A DNA stretch of 64,000 bases from Methylibium sp. Root1272 (GTDB lineage: Bacteria > Pseudomonadota > Gammaproteobacteria > Burkholderiales > Burkholderiaceae_C): NCBI RefSeq assembly GCF_001425905.1, contig NZ_LMDY01000019.1, positions 1 to 64,000 of the forward strand. The letters run 5' to 3'. Positions 7,346 through 18,516 of the stretch are shown piece by piece; the first letter of the stretch is position 1; each line of letters begins with the position of its first letter. Under the pieces are notes generated by a model. That model saw nothing but the letters and a program-made list of their open reading frames with translations, did no database searches and was not told the DNA's origin. Position numbers and translations under genes: made by a program.

Positions 7346-8404
7346 TCAGAGCTTTCTGAACAGCGGGCTGCGCGGCGCCGCGTTGGCGGCGTCGGCTGCG
7401 GTGAAGAATTTCTCGGTGTAGATGTCGCGCTCGAACAGGCGACCCTGCATCAGCGTGGCGATGCAGCCCTCGATCATCGGCGGCGGCCCGCACAAGTAGG
7501 CCGTGTGGCCGCGGAAGTCGCCGGCGAACCGCGCCTTCAGCGCCTCGTGCGCATAGCCGCGCGCGCCCGTCCAGGCCGAGTCCGGAGGCAGGTCCGACAA
7601 CGCCGGCACGTAGTTGAAGTTCGGGTGTTTCTGCGCCAGCTGCTCGAACAGCTCGCGGAAGTAGAGCTCGCCCTCGTTGCGCGCGCCCTGCACCAGCGTG
7701 ATCGGCAACGTGCTGCCTTCGGCCAGCAGATCGAGGATCATCGACTTGGGGCTCGACAGCCCGGAGCCTCCGGCCACGAAGATCAGCGGCAGTCCGGCCG
7801 ACTTGCGCACGAAGAAGCGGCCGCTCGGCGCGGTGAAGTGCAGCGTCTGCCCGACCTGCAGCGTGTCGTGCAGCCAGCCGGTGGCGCGCCCCTCGGGCAC
7901 GCGGCGGATGTGCAGTTCGACCAGGTCCTCGTTCGGCCCGTTGGCGATCGAGAACGCGCGCTCGCCGTCGACCCCGGGCACCTGCAGCATCACGTACTGG
8001 CCGGCCTGGAAGGACACCGGCCGGTCGGTCCTGAGCCACAGGCCGCGGATCGTGGGCGTGAGCATGCGCGCCTCGACCAACTCGGCCCGGTAGTCCTCCA
8101 GCGGCAGGAACTGGGCGTCGGGGTCCTCGTCGATGTCGGCCTCGACGACGATGTCGGTGCTGGCCGTCGCGCAGCAGGCGAGGATCTTGCCCTCGTCGCG
8201 CTCGAAGTCCATCAGCGCGAAGCTCGACGATTCGTTGTGCTCGCACTCGCCCTCGAGCACCTGGACCTTGCAGGTGCCGCACACGCCGTGGCCGCAGGCA
8301 TGCGGCAGCCAGACGCCGGCGCGCAGGCAGGCATCCAGCACGGTCTGGCCGTCGCGCACCGCGACCGCCTGGCCCAACGGCTCGATCGTGATCTGAAAGC
8401 TCAT
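7346..8404 (-). CDS. dmpP: Phenol hydroxylase reductase component P5 (FAD, [2Fe-2S])
   Basis: A 352-residue NADH-dependent reductase that feeds electrons to the diiron hydroxylase. The N-terminal ferredoxin domain has the ligands CGHGVCGTC and a distal Cys in ILACCATA. It is followed by an FAD-binding domain (ERAFSIAN, corresponding to RxYS) and an NAD-binding domain (VAGGSGLSSPKSMI, YLCGPPPMIEG). Length and domain order match DmpP. It is the last gene of the hydroxylase operon and ends 19 bp from the convergent lysR stop. Confidence 0.95.
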   Translation of the reverse strand: MSFQITIEPLGQAVAVRDGQTVLDACLRAGVWLPHACGHGVCGTCKVQVLEGECEHNESSSFALMDFERDEGKILACCATASTDIVVEADIDEDPDAQFLPLEDYRAELVEARMLTPTIRGLWLRTDRPVSFQAGQYVMLQVPGVDGERAFSIANGPNEDLVELHIRRVPEGRATGWLHDTLQVGQTLHFTAPSGRFFVRKSAGLPLIFVAGGSGLSSPKSMILDLLAEGSTLPITLVQGARNEGELYFRELFEQLAQKHPNFNYVPALSDLPPDSAWTGARGYAHEALKARFAGDFRGHTAYLCGPPPMIEGCIATLMQGRLFERDIYTEKFFTAADAANAAPRSPLFRKL

Positions 8405-8417
8405 GGGCGCCTCTCTC

Positions 8418-8780
8418 TCAGCTGCGCGAGCCCTGGATGCCGTGCAGCCCCGGCGTGCGGAAGCGGATCACCGACTTGTGCACCAGGCCGTTGTCCGCGA
8501 GCGACTTCTCCGGGTCGGGCTGGAAGGGCTCGCTGCCATGCGTCCAGACCGCCTTCGACCAGTCGACCTGGGCGAAGTCGGGGTGGCTGCCGTAGATGCC
8601 GGGCAGCACCTGCGACTGCAGCGCGCCGAACGGCATGGTGGCCGGCAGCGGCAGCGCCACCGGGGCGCAGAACAGCAGGTGCTCGTCCCAGCAGATGTAG
8701 AGCAGGCGGTTGCCGTGGAACTTGTCCTCGGTGTCCTCCACGGGGCCCGAGTAGCCGGGCTTCAGGGCGATGGTGGGCAT
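8418..8780 (-). CDS. dmpO: Phenol hydroxylase subunit P4
   Basis: A 120-residue small subunit of the (alpha-beta-gamma)2 hydroxylase core, homologous to DmpO, with the typical N-terminus MPTIALKPGYSG, an acidic stretch EDTEDKFHGNRLLYI and FQPDPEKSLADNGL. It has no catalytic motif of its own and serves as the gamma subunit. It sits 10 bp after dmpN and 13 bp before dmpP in the usual KLMNOP order. Confidence 0.92.
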   Translation of the reverse strand: MPTIALKPGYSGPVEDTEDKFHGNRLLYICWDEHLLFCAPVALPLPATMPFGALQSQVLPGIYGSHPDFAQVDWSKAVWTHGSEPFQPDPEKSLADNGLVHKSVIRFRTPGLHGIQGSRS

Positions 8781-8790
8781 GGCGGGCTCC

Positions 8791-10374
8791 TCAGGCGGCC
8801 TTGGGCTCGGCGGCAGGCGGCGTTAGGTCCTGGCCGGTCCAGCGTTCCCAGTTGTGGCGGTCGGGCGAGGTGTTGAAGTCGCCGCTGTCGGCGCCCGGCT
8901 TAATGTGGTAGTAGTCGAGCACCGCGGCCAAGGGGTTGAAGCCCGGCACCGTCGGGTCGGTGCCCTCGGGGAAGCAGTTGCCTTGGTAGATCTGGTGCAC
9001 CGGCATCCAGGCCTGGACGTACTTCTCGGGCTCGTCCTTGAAGATGTCCATGCAGCCATCCGAGCAGCAGTGGTACTTCATGCCGTGGTACGAGGTCTCG
9101 CGCAGGCTGATGCGCGTCGGGTCCGACACCTCGGTGAATATGCACGGCACCTGGCACACCTGGCACAGCATCGGCAGCGTGTCGTTGCGCCACATCTTGC
9201 CGTGCTGCTTCTCGTAGGCAGCGAGCCATTCAAAACGCGGGCGGTAGACGGCGTCGAAGGTCGCCGGGTACTGCTGGCTCAGCCAGTCCAGTTCGTCGGA
9301 CTGCGGCACCCAGGTGTTGAAGTCGGCGGCGTGGCCGTAGTTGTTGAAGGTGGCCCAGGCGATGTGCGACAGGTGGCCCTTCTCGGCCTGCGCGACCTCG
9401 TGGTACTTGGGCATGCGGATGCCGTAGCGGGCCAGGTCCTCGAACAGCGCGCCGCCGTTCTTCTCGAAGTACATCTCCCAGGCCTCGCTCCAGCTCATCA
9501 CGCGCTTGGGCAGCATGTAGTCCATCATCATCGACACGAGCGTCAGCAGCCGGTAGCCGCGCCAGAACCACTTGTCGACCCACTTCTGGATGATCGGCAC
9601 GTTGCCGGGGTCCTGCTCGAGCATGAACTTCACGACCTCGAGGCCCAGCGTCATGTGGCGCGACTCGTCGCTCTGCGCCGAGAAGCCGAAGGTCACCGTG
9701 GCCATGTCGCCGTTGAAGGCGGCGCCGCTCATGAAGGGCATGAACAGCAGGTTGGTCAGCACGTACTCGAAGGAGAACGAGATCGCGGTGACGAACTCGA
9801 ACGGCCCCGCCGTCATCGCGTCCTCGAAGTAGGACTTGGGCACCGACAGGTACCAGATGCGGTCGTGCATGTACTGCGGGTCGTGCAGCCCGTCGAAGTA
9901 CTTGTTGAAGTGGCTGATCGTGTGGATCTGCGTCTGCGCGTGGCGCAGCTCGTCGATCGACTGCATCTGCGCGGCCACCCGGGCACCGACGCCGCGGAAC
10001 GAGCGGCCGGCCATCGCGTAGCCGCGGTGCGCGGCGTACTCGAGCGGCGACACGCCGGTCAGGAACAGCTTGAGGGTGTTCAGGTAGCGCGGGTCGCTGA
10101 TGTTGAACTGGCCCTGGTTCTGCTGGAACGCGTCGATGATCGCGTAGAGCTTCTTCTCCTTCTCGCCCTGGAACTTCCAGTACGCGTCCATCGTCAGGCG
10201 GAACGGATCCTCCCACTTGTCCCAGTCGTGGATCTTGATGCCCTCGAACTTGTCGAACGGGAACACGTCGTCCATGGACTGGTAGGTGGTCTCCCACCCG
10301 AGGCCGCGCGTCATCATCGCGTAGCGTTCCTTGATGCCCAGGCGCTTGCCGGGCTTGGCGGCGGTTTGGCTCAT
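8791..10374 (-). CDS. dmpN: Phenol hydroxylase large (alpha) subunit P3, diiron catalytic subunit
   Basis: A 527-residue alpha subunit of the bacterial multicomponent monooxygenases, which hydroxylates phenol to catechol. The diiron site is visible: Glu112 (SPLEYAAH), Glu142-x-x-His145 (DELRHAQ), Glu203 (SFEYV) and Glu237-x-x-His240 (DESRHMT). The C-terminal part has a YHS-like cysteine-rich segment (CQVCQVPC, HCCSDGC) as in DmpN. It is co-transcribed between dmpM and dmpO. Confidence 0.97.
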   Translation of the reverse strand: MSQTAAKPGKRLGIKERYAMMTRGLGWETTYQSMDDVFPFDKFEGIKIHDWDKWEDPFRLTMDAYWKFQGEKEKKLYAIIDAFQQNQGQFNISDPRYLNTLKLFLTGVSPLEYAAHRGYAMAGRSFRGVGARVAAQMQSIDELRHAQTQIHTISHFNKYFDGLHDPQYMHDRIWYLSVPKSYFEDAMTAGPFEFVTAISFSFEYVLTNLLFMPFMSGAAFNGDMATVTFGFSAQSDESRHMTLGLEVVKFMLEQDPGNVPIIQKWVDKWFWRGYRLLTLVSMMMDYMLPKRVMSWSEAWEMYFEKNGGALFEDLARYGIRMPKYHEVAQAEKGHLSHIAWATFNNYGHAADFNTWVPQSDELDWLSQQYPATFDAVYRPRFEWLAAYEKQHGKMWRNDTLPMLCQVCQVPCIFTEVSDPTRISLRETSYHGMKYHCCSDGCMDIFKDEPEKYVQAWMPVHQIYQGNCFPEGTDPTVPGFNPLAAVLDYYHIKPGADSGDFNTSPDRHNWERWTGQDLTPPAAEPKAA

Positions 10375-10420
10375 GCGGATCTCCTGCTGCTGAGGGGGAA
10401 TATTTCGGCGGGCGGGCGGC

Positions 10421-10729
10421 TCAACGGCGCGCGCCCCACTGGAGGGTGAACTCTTCGTCGGTCTCGTCGATGTTTCCGGACAGCGAGATCAGGCTGAGGT
10501 GCAGTTCCTGCACGTCCCAGCGCCGGCCGAGCCGTTCCTCGACCGACTCGCGGCGGATCACGAGACGCCCGGGCGCGTCGATCTTGACCATCGCCGGGTA
10601 CTCCGAAACGGTCGCCTCGGGGTTGTCGGCGACGATGGCGTCGACGATGCCGCGCGAGATGTCATTGGTCTGAAAGGAGATGAACACGGGCTGTCGCGAG
10701 GCGCCTGCGGTGGGTGCGGTGGGGCTCAT
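10421..10729 (-). CDS. dmpM: Phenol hydroxylase effector (regulatory) protein P2
   Basis: A 102-residue cofactor-free effector of the MmoB/DmpM family, which binds the hydroxylase and is needed for efficient turnover. The family pattern is clear in VFISFQTNDISRGIVDAIV, AMVKIDAPGRLVIRRE and LHLSLISLSGNIDETDEEFTL. The N-terminus is slightly longer than in DmpM; no alternative start gives a better fit. The 46-bp gap to dmpN is the longest inside the operon apart from dmpK-dmpL. Confidence 0.95.
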   Translation of the reverse strand: MSPTAPTAGASRQPVFISFQTNDISRGIVDAIVADNPEATVSEYPAMVKIDAPGRLVIRRESVEERLGRRWDVQELHLSLISLSGNIDETDEEFTLQWGARR

Positions 10730-10762
10730 GGGGTGTCCTCGGTGGTCGGTTCTGGGGCGCGA

Positions 10763-11761
10763 TCAGGCTGCGAGACGCAGGCGTGCGGCGCGGGCATCGA
10801 ACTCGGCGCGCACGTCGGCAAGCGCTGCGGCGCCCTGTTCGCCGAGCGCCAGTGCTGCCAGTGGCCCGAGCGCGCGCAGCACCTCGTCGCGCCACATGGC
10901 GACCCACTCGGCCAGGCGGGCGGCGTTGGCGGGCGACTCCTCGGCCGCCGTCTTGACGGTGGCATCGACCCAGCGTGCGCTTTCCGCATACCAGTCGTTG
11001 ATGAACTCGGTGAGCATCGCCAGCGCATTGCCGGTGCGCGGGCTGACCTCATCGACGTAGTGGCGGAAGATCAGCGGGTACAGCAGGCCGTCGAACACCA
11101 GGTTCTGCGCGACGAACAGCTCGAACCAGTCCTTCGTGACGAACAGGTTCTCCATCACGCGGCGTACGCCCTGCCAGGCGGGGTCCGACAGCCAGGCGAT
11201 CTTGCCGGCGTCGAGCGAGCTGCCCTGGCTGCCGTCGAGCAGCAGGCCGATGCGCGAGAGCTGCTGCGCGATGCCCAGCCGGTCCATCGCCGCGTACGAG
11301 CAGGCCTGCGTGACGGCCGTGCCGTAGCCGTAGGCGCAGCAGTAGGTGTTGTTCATGTTGCTGCCCCACTCGTAGTGGCGCAGCGGCACCAGCACGCGGG
11401 TCAGCGAATCGCGCGCCGCGTCGTCGAGCAGGCCGAGCAGGTTGCGCTTCTCGGCGAACTCGAACTGCTTGTCCACGCCCTCCTGCTGCTTGGCGCGCGC
11501 CATCGTGTAGACGCCGTAGTAGAAGTGGCGCGGGTCCTTGAACGAGTACCAGTCCGCCATCACGATGCTGGAGCGGCGCACGTCGAACACGTGGTGCTCG
11601 GCGTCCCAGAGCGGGCGGTAGTGCCAGTTGGTCGTCGGCTGCATGTCCAGCGTCGCCTCCTGGTAGCGCGACGCGGGCTTGTCCGCGCCCAGTCGGCGCG
11701 CCACGTGCGCGAAGGTCTGGCGGATCGGATGGATGTCGGTGGTCTTGATGTCGACTTGCAC
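10763..11761 (-). CDS. dmpL: Phenol hydroxylase beta subunit P1
   Basis: A 332-residue beta subunit of the hydroxylase core, structurally related to the alpha subunit but lacking the iron ligands. DmpL-like segments are VQVDIKTTDI, TNWHYRPLWDAEH, ADWYSFKDPRHFYYG and WGSNMNNTYCCAYGYG. The frame is open to 11842, but that start would overlap dmpK. GTG 11761 is preceded by AGGAG at 8-nt spacing and gives the conserved N-terminus, so it was chosen. Confidence 0.95.
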   Translation of the reverse strand: MQVDIKTTDIHPIRQTFAHVARRLGADKPASRYQEATLDMQPTTNWHYRPLWDAEHHVFDVRRSSIVMADWYSFKDPRHFYYGVYTMARAKQQEGVDKQFEFAEKRNLLGLLDDAARDSLTRVLVPLRHYEWGSNMNNTYCCAYGYGTAVTQACSYAAMDRLGIAQQLSRIGLLLDGSQGSSLDAGKIAWLSDPAWQGVRRVMENLFVTKDWFELFVAQNLVFDGLLYPLIFRHYVDEVSPRTGNALAMLTEFINDWYAESARWVDATVKTAAEESPANAARLAEWVAMWRDEVLRALGPLAALALGEQGAAALADVRAEFDARAARLRLAA

Positions 11762-11808
11762 GGCGTTGTCTCCTGTGGGCCTTCGTCTGTCTGGGCGATC
11801 GATCTCGA

Positions 11809-12096
11809 TCAGTCGGTGATGCCGGGGGCGCCGAAGCGCCACTTCATGCGCTCGAAGTCCAGCCGCGCGCCCTCCTCGGCGCTCAGGTGGGTGACCTCGT
11901 GCGTCGCGCAGAACTCGCGGAACTGGTCGAACTGCATCACCAGCTCGACCGACAGCTCCGGGTCGCCGATCGCGAACTCGAATTCGACGAAGCGCTCGCC
12001 CAGCGTGCCGGTCACGCGCACGAAGCAGGGCTGTCCGGTCATCCGGGCCGCTGAATCCGTCGTCGACCGGACCGCCTTGGGGGGAGCGAGCTTCAT
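11809..12096 (-). CDS. dmpK: Phenol hydroxylase assembly protein P0
   Basis: A 95-residue protein of the DmpK/PoxA family, which is not part of the active enzyme but is known to be needed for phenol growth, probably for assembling the iron-containing oxygenase. Recognisable parts are QPCFVRVTGTLGERFVEFEF and the C-terminus FERMKWRFG. First gene of the operon; its ATG lies about 42 nt after the predicted start of sigma-54 transcription. Confidence 0.92.
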   Translation of the reverse strand: MKLAPPKAVRSTTDSAARMTGQPCFVRVTGTLGERFVEFEFAIGDPELSVELVMQFDQFREFCATHEVTHLSAEEGARLDFERMKWRFGAPGITD

Positions 12097-12149
12097 TTGT
12101 TCAATCCATCACTTCGACCCCGGCGAACGGCCAGGGCGGACAGGTAAGG

Positions 12150-12164
12150 GCAACGGCCGTGCCA
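12150..12164 (-). promoter_or_regulatory. Sigma-54 (-24/-12) promoter of dmpKLMNOP
   Basis: Read on the minus strand the site is TGGCACG-N4-TTGC, with GG and GC separated by the canonical distance. It matches the Po promoter class controlled by DmpR/XylR. Predicted transcription start is near 12138, giving a leader of about 42 nt to dmpK. It lies downstream of the IHF and DmpR-like sites, as enhancer-dependent promoters require. Confidence 0.88.
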
Positions 12165-12171
12165 CTCGCGC

Positions 12172-12184
12172 TAAGTGCTTGATT
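12172..12184 (-). promoter_or_regulatory. IHF binding site between enhancer and promoter
   Basis: On the minus strand, AATCAAGCACTTA matches the IHF consensus WATCAA-N4-TTR at every defined position. It sits between the DmpR-like upstream site and the -24/-12 element, where IHF bending is known to assist the Pseudomonas dmp Po promoter. Confidence 0.7.
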
Positions 12185-12239
12185 CAAAACACCTCGGTGC
12201 CGAGCTTGCGGCGAACCCAGGGTTGCCCCGGATACGGGC

Positions 12240-12278
12240 CTGATCAGTTGCTGCGGCGCAGCTTGATCATTTGATGAA
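12240..12278 (-). promoter_or_regulatory. DmpR-type upstream activating sequences
   Basis: TTGATCATTTGATGAA at 12263-12278 differs at two of 16 positions from the DmpR/XylR UAS dyad TTGATCAATTGATCAA as I recall it. A weaker copy beginning CTGATCAGTTG at 12240-12255 (about 10 of 16) lies 23 bp away centre to centre. Both are about 85-115 bp upstream of the -24/-12 element, the normal position for NtrC-family enhancers. The first site is convincing, the second tentative. Confidence 0.7.
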
Positions 12279-12318
12279 GTGCCGGTGCAGCGCCGCTCTC
12301 GGCGCGAATGGCGCGCAA

Positions 12319-12356
12319 GAAAAAGCCGCCCGGCCGCCACGAGGCGACGGGGCGGC
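12319..12356 (-). terminator. Rho-independent terminator after dmpR
   Basis: On the minus strand, GCCGCCC and GGGCGGC form a 7-bp stem around a 19-nt loop that itself contains complementary GGC/GCC segments, followed at once by TTTTTCT. It begins about 27 bp after the dmpR stop and so separates regulator transcription from the downstream enhancer-dependent operon. Confidence 0.7.
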
Positions 12357-12382
12357 CCATGCCGCAGGCAGGCGGGGCGCGC

Positions 12383-14035
12383 TCAGCCGGTCGGCAGGCC
12401 TTCCTTCTTGAGCCGGTAGGCCAGCTGCGGACGGGTGATGCCGAGCAGGCGCGCGGCCTGCGACAGGTTGCCCTTGGCGCGCTGCATCGCCGCCTGCATC
12501 ATGCGGCGCTCCAGCGACTCGAGGTCGATGTGGTGCTCGAAGGCCTCGTCGCACAGGCGGCCCAGGGCGTCGGGGGTGACCTCGGTCACGCGGCCCTTCG
12601 CATCGACCGTGCCCTCGCTCGCTCGCAGCGCCGGCTCGCCGAACAGGTGGCAGGCTTCGATCGGGCCGTTGGCCGGCGCCAGCAGCACGGCGCGCTCGAC
12701 CACGTTCTCCAGTTCGCGGATGTTGCCGGGCCAGGCGTGGCTCAGCACCTGGCGCATCGCCTTGTCGGTCAGGCCGCGCAGCTTCTTGTTGTAGAGCTCA
12801 CCGTACTTCTCCAGGAAGCGCTCGATCAGCGCCGGGATGTCGGTGGTGCGCTCGCGCAGCGGCGGGATGGTGATCGGGAAGGTGTTGAGCCGGTAGAACA
12901 GATCGCTGCGGAAACGGCCGGCCTGCATGGCCTGCTGCAGGTCGACGTTGGTGGCGGCGACGATGCGCACGTCGATCTTGGTGGCGTGCTCGGAGCCGAG
13001 CCGCTCGACCTCGGCGGTCTGCAGCGCGCGCAGCAGCTTCACCTGGGCCGCCAGCGGCAGGTCGCCCACCTCGTCGAGGAACAGCGTGCCGCCGCTGGCG
13101 CGCTCGAAGCGCCCGGCACGCGCCAGCTGCGCCCCGGTGTAGGCGCCCTTCTCCACGCCGAACAGCTCGGCCTCGATCAGCTCGTGCGGGATGGCGGCGC
13201 AATTGACCGCGATGAACGGGCCGCCGGCGCGCGGGCCGTTCTCGTGCAGCCAGCGCGCGAACATCTCCTTGCCCACGCCGGTCTCGCCCAGCAGCAGCAC
13301 GGTGATCGCGCTGTCGGCCGCGCTGCGCAGCAGCTCGAAGGCGGCGCGGAAACCCGGCGACACGCCGATCAGCTTGCGGTCGTACTGGCGCCGCGCCTGC
13401 ACCGCGCGCAGCTGCTCCAGGCCGATGCTGTAGTCGATCAGCTGCTGGCCGATCACCTGCGGGCGGAAGTAGCCGACGTACTGCTCGTCGCGCCAGGCCT
13501 CGGCCGGCTGGCCGATGATGCGGCAGCGGCTGTCGCCCTGGCTGCGGCACTCCATCTCCTTGAACACCACCAGCCGCCCCATGAAGGCGCTGGTGTAGCC
13601 CGAGGCGTAGCCGATCTGCGTCCAGCAGGCCGGCTCCTCGCCGAAACCGAAGTCGGCGATGTTGGCCTCGTCCTCCCAGGAGTTGGTCCACAGGAAGTCG
13701 CCGAAGAAGTGGCCGGTGGCGAGGTCCATTTCCAGCGCCACCTTCTCGACGCTGACCGCCCCCTCCAGCGCATGCAGCTGCGGCCCGAGCAGGAAGGCCT
13801 CCTCGTTGCTCTTGCCGCCGCCGCGCTGCTTGACCGCCAGCTCGCCATCGTGGCGGCCGGAGGCGAAGCCCATGCGCACCAGCAGGCCGCGGGCGCGCTC
13901 GACGCCCAGGGAGTCGAACAGTTCCTTGCGCAGCGCGGCCAGCGCGCGCGCGTGCAGCAGCAGCATGCGCTGCTCGTCGAGCCAGATGTGCCCGGATGCC
14001 GCACTGAATCTCAGCAGCGACAGAGGATCGCCCAC
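12383..14035 (-). CDS. dmpR: Phenol-responsive NtrC-family activator (DmpR/PoxR/MopR type)
   Basis: A 550-residue sigma-54 activator. The N-terminal XylR_N/V4R sensor domain keeps the phenol-contacting His88 and Trp116 and the structural zinc ligands Cys137, Glu160, Cys163 and Cys171, all at exactly the spacing of MopR His106, Trp134, Cys155, Glu178, Cys181 and Cys189. After a linker, the AAA+ domain has Walker A GETGVGKE (250-257) and the sigma-54 contact loop GAYTGA (297-302, Tyr for the usual Phe). The C-terminal Fis-type helix-turn-helix ends with [20 protein letters not shown]. It lies upstream of dmpK in the same direction, as in pox-type clusters, not divergent as in Pseudomonas CF600. 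Confidence 0.95.
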   Translation of the reverse strand: MGDPLSLLRFSAASGHIWLDEQRMLLLHARALAALRKELFDSLGVERARGLLVRMGFASGRHDGELAVKQRGGGKSNEEAFLLGPQLHALEGAVSVEKVALEMDLATGHFFGDFLWTNSWEDEANIADFGFGEEPACWTQIGYASGYTSAFMGRLVVFKEMECRSQGDSRCRIIGQPAEAWRDEQYVGYFRPQVIGQQLIDYSIGLEQLRAVQARRQYDRKLIGVSPGFRAAFELLRSAADSAITVLLLGETGVGKEMFARWLHENGPRAGGPFIAVNCAAIPHELIEAELFGVEKGAYTGAQLARAGRFERASGGTLFLDEVGDLPLAAQVKLLRALQTAEVERLGSEHATKIDVRIVAATNVDLQQAMQAGRFRSDLFYRLNTFPITIPPLRERTTDIPALIERFLEKYGELYNKKLRGLTDKAMRQVLSHAWPGNIRELENVVERAVLLAPANGPIEACHLFGEPALRASEGTVDAKGRVTEVTPDALGRLCDEAFEHHIDLESLERRMMQAAMQRAKGNLSQAARLLGITRPQLAYRLKKEGLPTG

Positions 14036-14135
14036 GACAAATCTCCTGCAAGAGCGCGGCCGGGCCGCACGGGCGGGGCTCGAGCGGCCCCGTTGACTAT
14101 CCCGGCCGGATTATCGGAGACGCGGCGACCGCGGG

Positions 14136-16268
<2,133 letters not shown>

Positions 16269-16411
16269 CGTGTGCCCCTGTTCGGGTAGGGTGGGCGGCG
16301 TCGGGCCGGCTCAGCGCCGGGCCAATCCGCCAGCCTACAGCAAGCGCGATGCCGGGGGCGGCTGCGGGTCACCGCGCACGCAGCGGCGACGCGCCGTTCG
16401 CGTCGGCCCGC

Positions 16412-17485
16412 TCACTCCTGGGAGGGCATCGTCAGGGCGCCGTTCAAGGTCGAGGCCGGCCGGCCGGTACCGGCCTCGTAGAGCGTGGTGCCGGAGAACG
16501 AGAAGTCACGCTCGACCGCCGGGTTCGAGACGTCCCCGCCGACGCTCATCGACACGCCGCCGCAGCGCGTCCCACGGCACGACAGCGCACCCAGCGTCAC
16601 GGCGTCGATCGTGCCGTCGGACCCCACGGCCACCACCAGCGCGCGCCCCTCCAGATCGCGGAAGACGAAGCGCATCGGGCCGTCGTCGGGCACCTCGAAG
16701 CCGGCTCCACCGAGAGCGCAGAAATCGATCACGGCGCCCCGGCGGTTCACGATGGTCACGCCACGACCGGCACACGCCAGCGCCGCGTCGTTGCGATCGG
16801 GCTGGGCGCTCAGGGTGGCCTTCAAACTCACCACGGGACGCGCCTCCCCCGCCGCGGTGCCGGCGGCGGGCGCGCTTCGCTTCGCGCCGGGCAGCGGCCG
16901 CCGCCACCGCTGGCCGGGCGGCAAGGCCTGCAGCCGGGTGTCGTCCAGGCTCAGGGCGCGCGCACCGTTGGCATCGGGAGCGGCGAGCGATGCGCCCTGG
17001 CAGGCCGTGTCGTCGCAGACGTACAGCCGCTCGGGCGACGTGCCGATCGCCGCCTGCCTGAGGCGCACCGAAATCACTTGCCCGCCCGCCGCGTCGACCG
17101 TCAGGTGCCAGTTCGACACGCCTTCGGCCTGCGCCACGTAGCTGCGCACGCTGCCGCTCTGGCGCGTGCGTGTCGCCGACAGGCAGCCGCGCTGCAGCAG
17201 ACCGTCGGCACCGGTGATGTCGACGTGCTGATGCGGACAGGCAGGCAACACCACGGGCGACGCGGATGCCGGCGCAACCACCGCCTCGGCCGCGGCCGGT
17301 AGCGCGAGCGGGACCGGCTGCGGCAGCGCCGTCTCCACCCGCGCTGGGCGAACGGCATCGGTCGGTTGGCTCCAGCGGACCCACACCAGCCAGCCGGAAA
17401 ACAGCAATGCGGACAGCATCACCGCGGCCAGCACCCAACCGCGACCATGGAGTTCGTCGTCGAGCCAACGGGGAAGGAAGATCAT
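16412..17485 (-). CDS. Membrane-anchored protein with Cys-pair modules, paralogue of the next gene upstream
   Basis: A 357-residue protein I do not recognise. One transmembrane segment at about residues 17-37 follows a charged N-terminus, then a Pro/Ala-rich linker and a large presumably periplasmic part. It has two copies of a module with a Cys pair five residues apart (Cys157/Cys162 and Cys303/Cys308), followed by a beta-like stretch (ERDFSFSGTTLYE) and a terminal LNGAL. It aligns end to end with the 329-residue neighbour, sharing the QSG-RSYV block, GVSxW and the numbering of the first Cys pair. ATG 17485 lies 8 bp after that gene; the longer open frame overlaps it and was rejected. Last gene of the TonB-receptor cassette. 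Confidence 0.75.
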   Translation of the reverse strand: MIFLPRWLDDELHGRGWVLAAVMLSALLFSGWLVWVRWSQPTDAVRPARVETALPQPVPLALPAAAEAVVAPASASPVVLPACPHQHVDITGADGLLQRGCLSATRTRQSGSVRSYVAQAEGVSNWHLTVDAAGGQVISVRLRQAAIGTSPERLYVCDDTACQGASLAAPDANGARALSLDDTRLQALPPGQRWRRPLPGAKRSAPAAGTAAGEARPVVSLKATLSAQPDRNDAALACAGRGVTIVNRRGAVIDFCALGGAGFEVPDDGPMRFVFRDLEGRALVVAVGSDGTIDAVTLGALSCRGTRCGGVSMSVGGDVSNPAVERDFSFSGTTLYEAGTGRPASTLNGALTMPSQE

Positions 17486-17493
17486 CGTTTGCG

Positions 17494-18483
17494 TCAGAAC
17501 GGAGGCAGCACCGCGCTGCCGTTCAGCAGCGCCGCGGCGCCGCCGTGCAGTCCGTCGGTCACGGTGGTGCCGGAAAAGCTGAAACGGCGGCCGCTCTCGC
17601 TGGCCGGGTCGTCGCCCGGCTGCGTCGTGACGCCGGAACAGGCCAGGCCCTGGCACTCGAGGGCACCGATCTGCACGAAATCGACCACGCCGGTGGCGTC
17701 CACCCCGATCAGCAAGGTGTCGCCGGCCGCGCCACGCAGGCTGAAGATGCGGCGCTCGTGCTCCAGGCGGACCACGCCGCCGCCGCCGGAAGGGCACAGC
17801 GTGAGCACCGCGCCGCTGCGCTCGACGATGGAGATGCCGGGCTCGCTGCAGGCCAGGTCGGCATCCTGCTGGTCGCCAGGCGCCTTGAGGCTGGCGCTGA
17901 GGCTCATCGCCGCGCCATGCTCCGCCGCGAGCACCGCCTGGTTCACGACCAGCGTGCGCCCGCCGTGCGCGTCGCGCGGGCCGATCGAGAAGCCGGCGCA
18001 CGTGTCTTCCCCGCAGCGGTAGTCGCCGCGACCGGGCGCCGACAGGTTGGCCGCCAGCACCCTTCCGTCCCCGCTGTCGATGCGCAGCGTCCAGTCGGAG
18101 ACGCCTTGCGGCTCGAGCACGTAGCTGCGCAGGTCGCCGCTCTGCAGCATGCGGGTGGTCGCCACGCAGGCCCGTTGCACCTTGCCGTGCGCCGTCACGA
18201 GATCCAGTTGCTGGTAGGGGCAGGCCACGAGCGAAGGCTTCGTCGGAGTGGCCGTGCCACGCGCGTCGGCGCGAACGCCTGGCTGCATCGGCAGCACGAC
18301 CGGCATCGCCCCGGCCGGGTTCAGCTGCGGCGCGGCAACCGCCGGCGCCGCCGCGCGCGGCGCCGGGTCTCGCCAGAGATTGGTGCCGACGGCCACCAGC
18401 AGCACCGCCAGCACCGGCAGCAGCAGGAGCAGCCACCCCAGATGGCGTGGCCGCTCGTCGAACCAGAGGGAGTTCTTGCTCAT
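17494..18483 (-). CDS. Membrane-anchored protein with Cys-pair modules
   Basis: A 329-residue protein of unknown function: short cytoplasmic N-terminus, one transmembrane segment (about 15-35, LGWLLLLLPVLAVLLVAVG), a Pro/Ala linker, then a periplasmic region. It has Cys pairs at 157/162 (YRCGEDTCAG) and 277/282 (LECQGLACSG), each followed by a short beta-rich block, and ends LLNGSAVLPP. It is the tandem paralogue of the downstream gene, and the end module recurs in the lipoprotein encoded further upstream. A palindrome and a strong hairpin lie in its 5' leader. It could be a periplasmic partner of the TonB-dependent receptor; that is inference from linkage only. Confidence 0.75.
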   Translation of the reverse strand: MSKNSLWFDERPRHLGWLLLLLPVLAVLLVAVGTNLWRDPAPRAAAPAVAAPQLNPAGAMPVVLPMQPGVRADARGTATPTKPSLVACPYQQLDLVTAHGKVQRACVATTRMLQSGDLRSYVLEPQGVSDWTLRIDSGDGRVLAANLSAPGRGDYRCGEDTCAGFSIGPRDAHGGRTLVVNQAVLAAEHGAAMSLSASLKAPGDQQDADLACSEPGISIVERSGAVLTLCPSGGGGVVRLEHERRIFSLRGAAGDTLLIGVDATGVVDFVQIGALECQGLACSGVTTQPGDDPASESGRRFSFSGTTVTDGLHGGAAALLNGSAVLPPF

Positions 18484-18516
18484 GTCAACATCGATGGCCG
18501 GATCACGGAAAACGTG

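Noticed and set aside
12101-12340. 79-codon minus-strand frame between dmpR and dmpK
   Set aside because: It covers the UAS, IHF and sigma-54 elements; a regulatory region explains it better.
16269-16411. LexA box upstream of uvrB
   Set aside because: A single CTGT half-site is present on the minus strand but no ACAG at the needed spacing.
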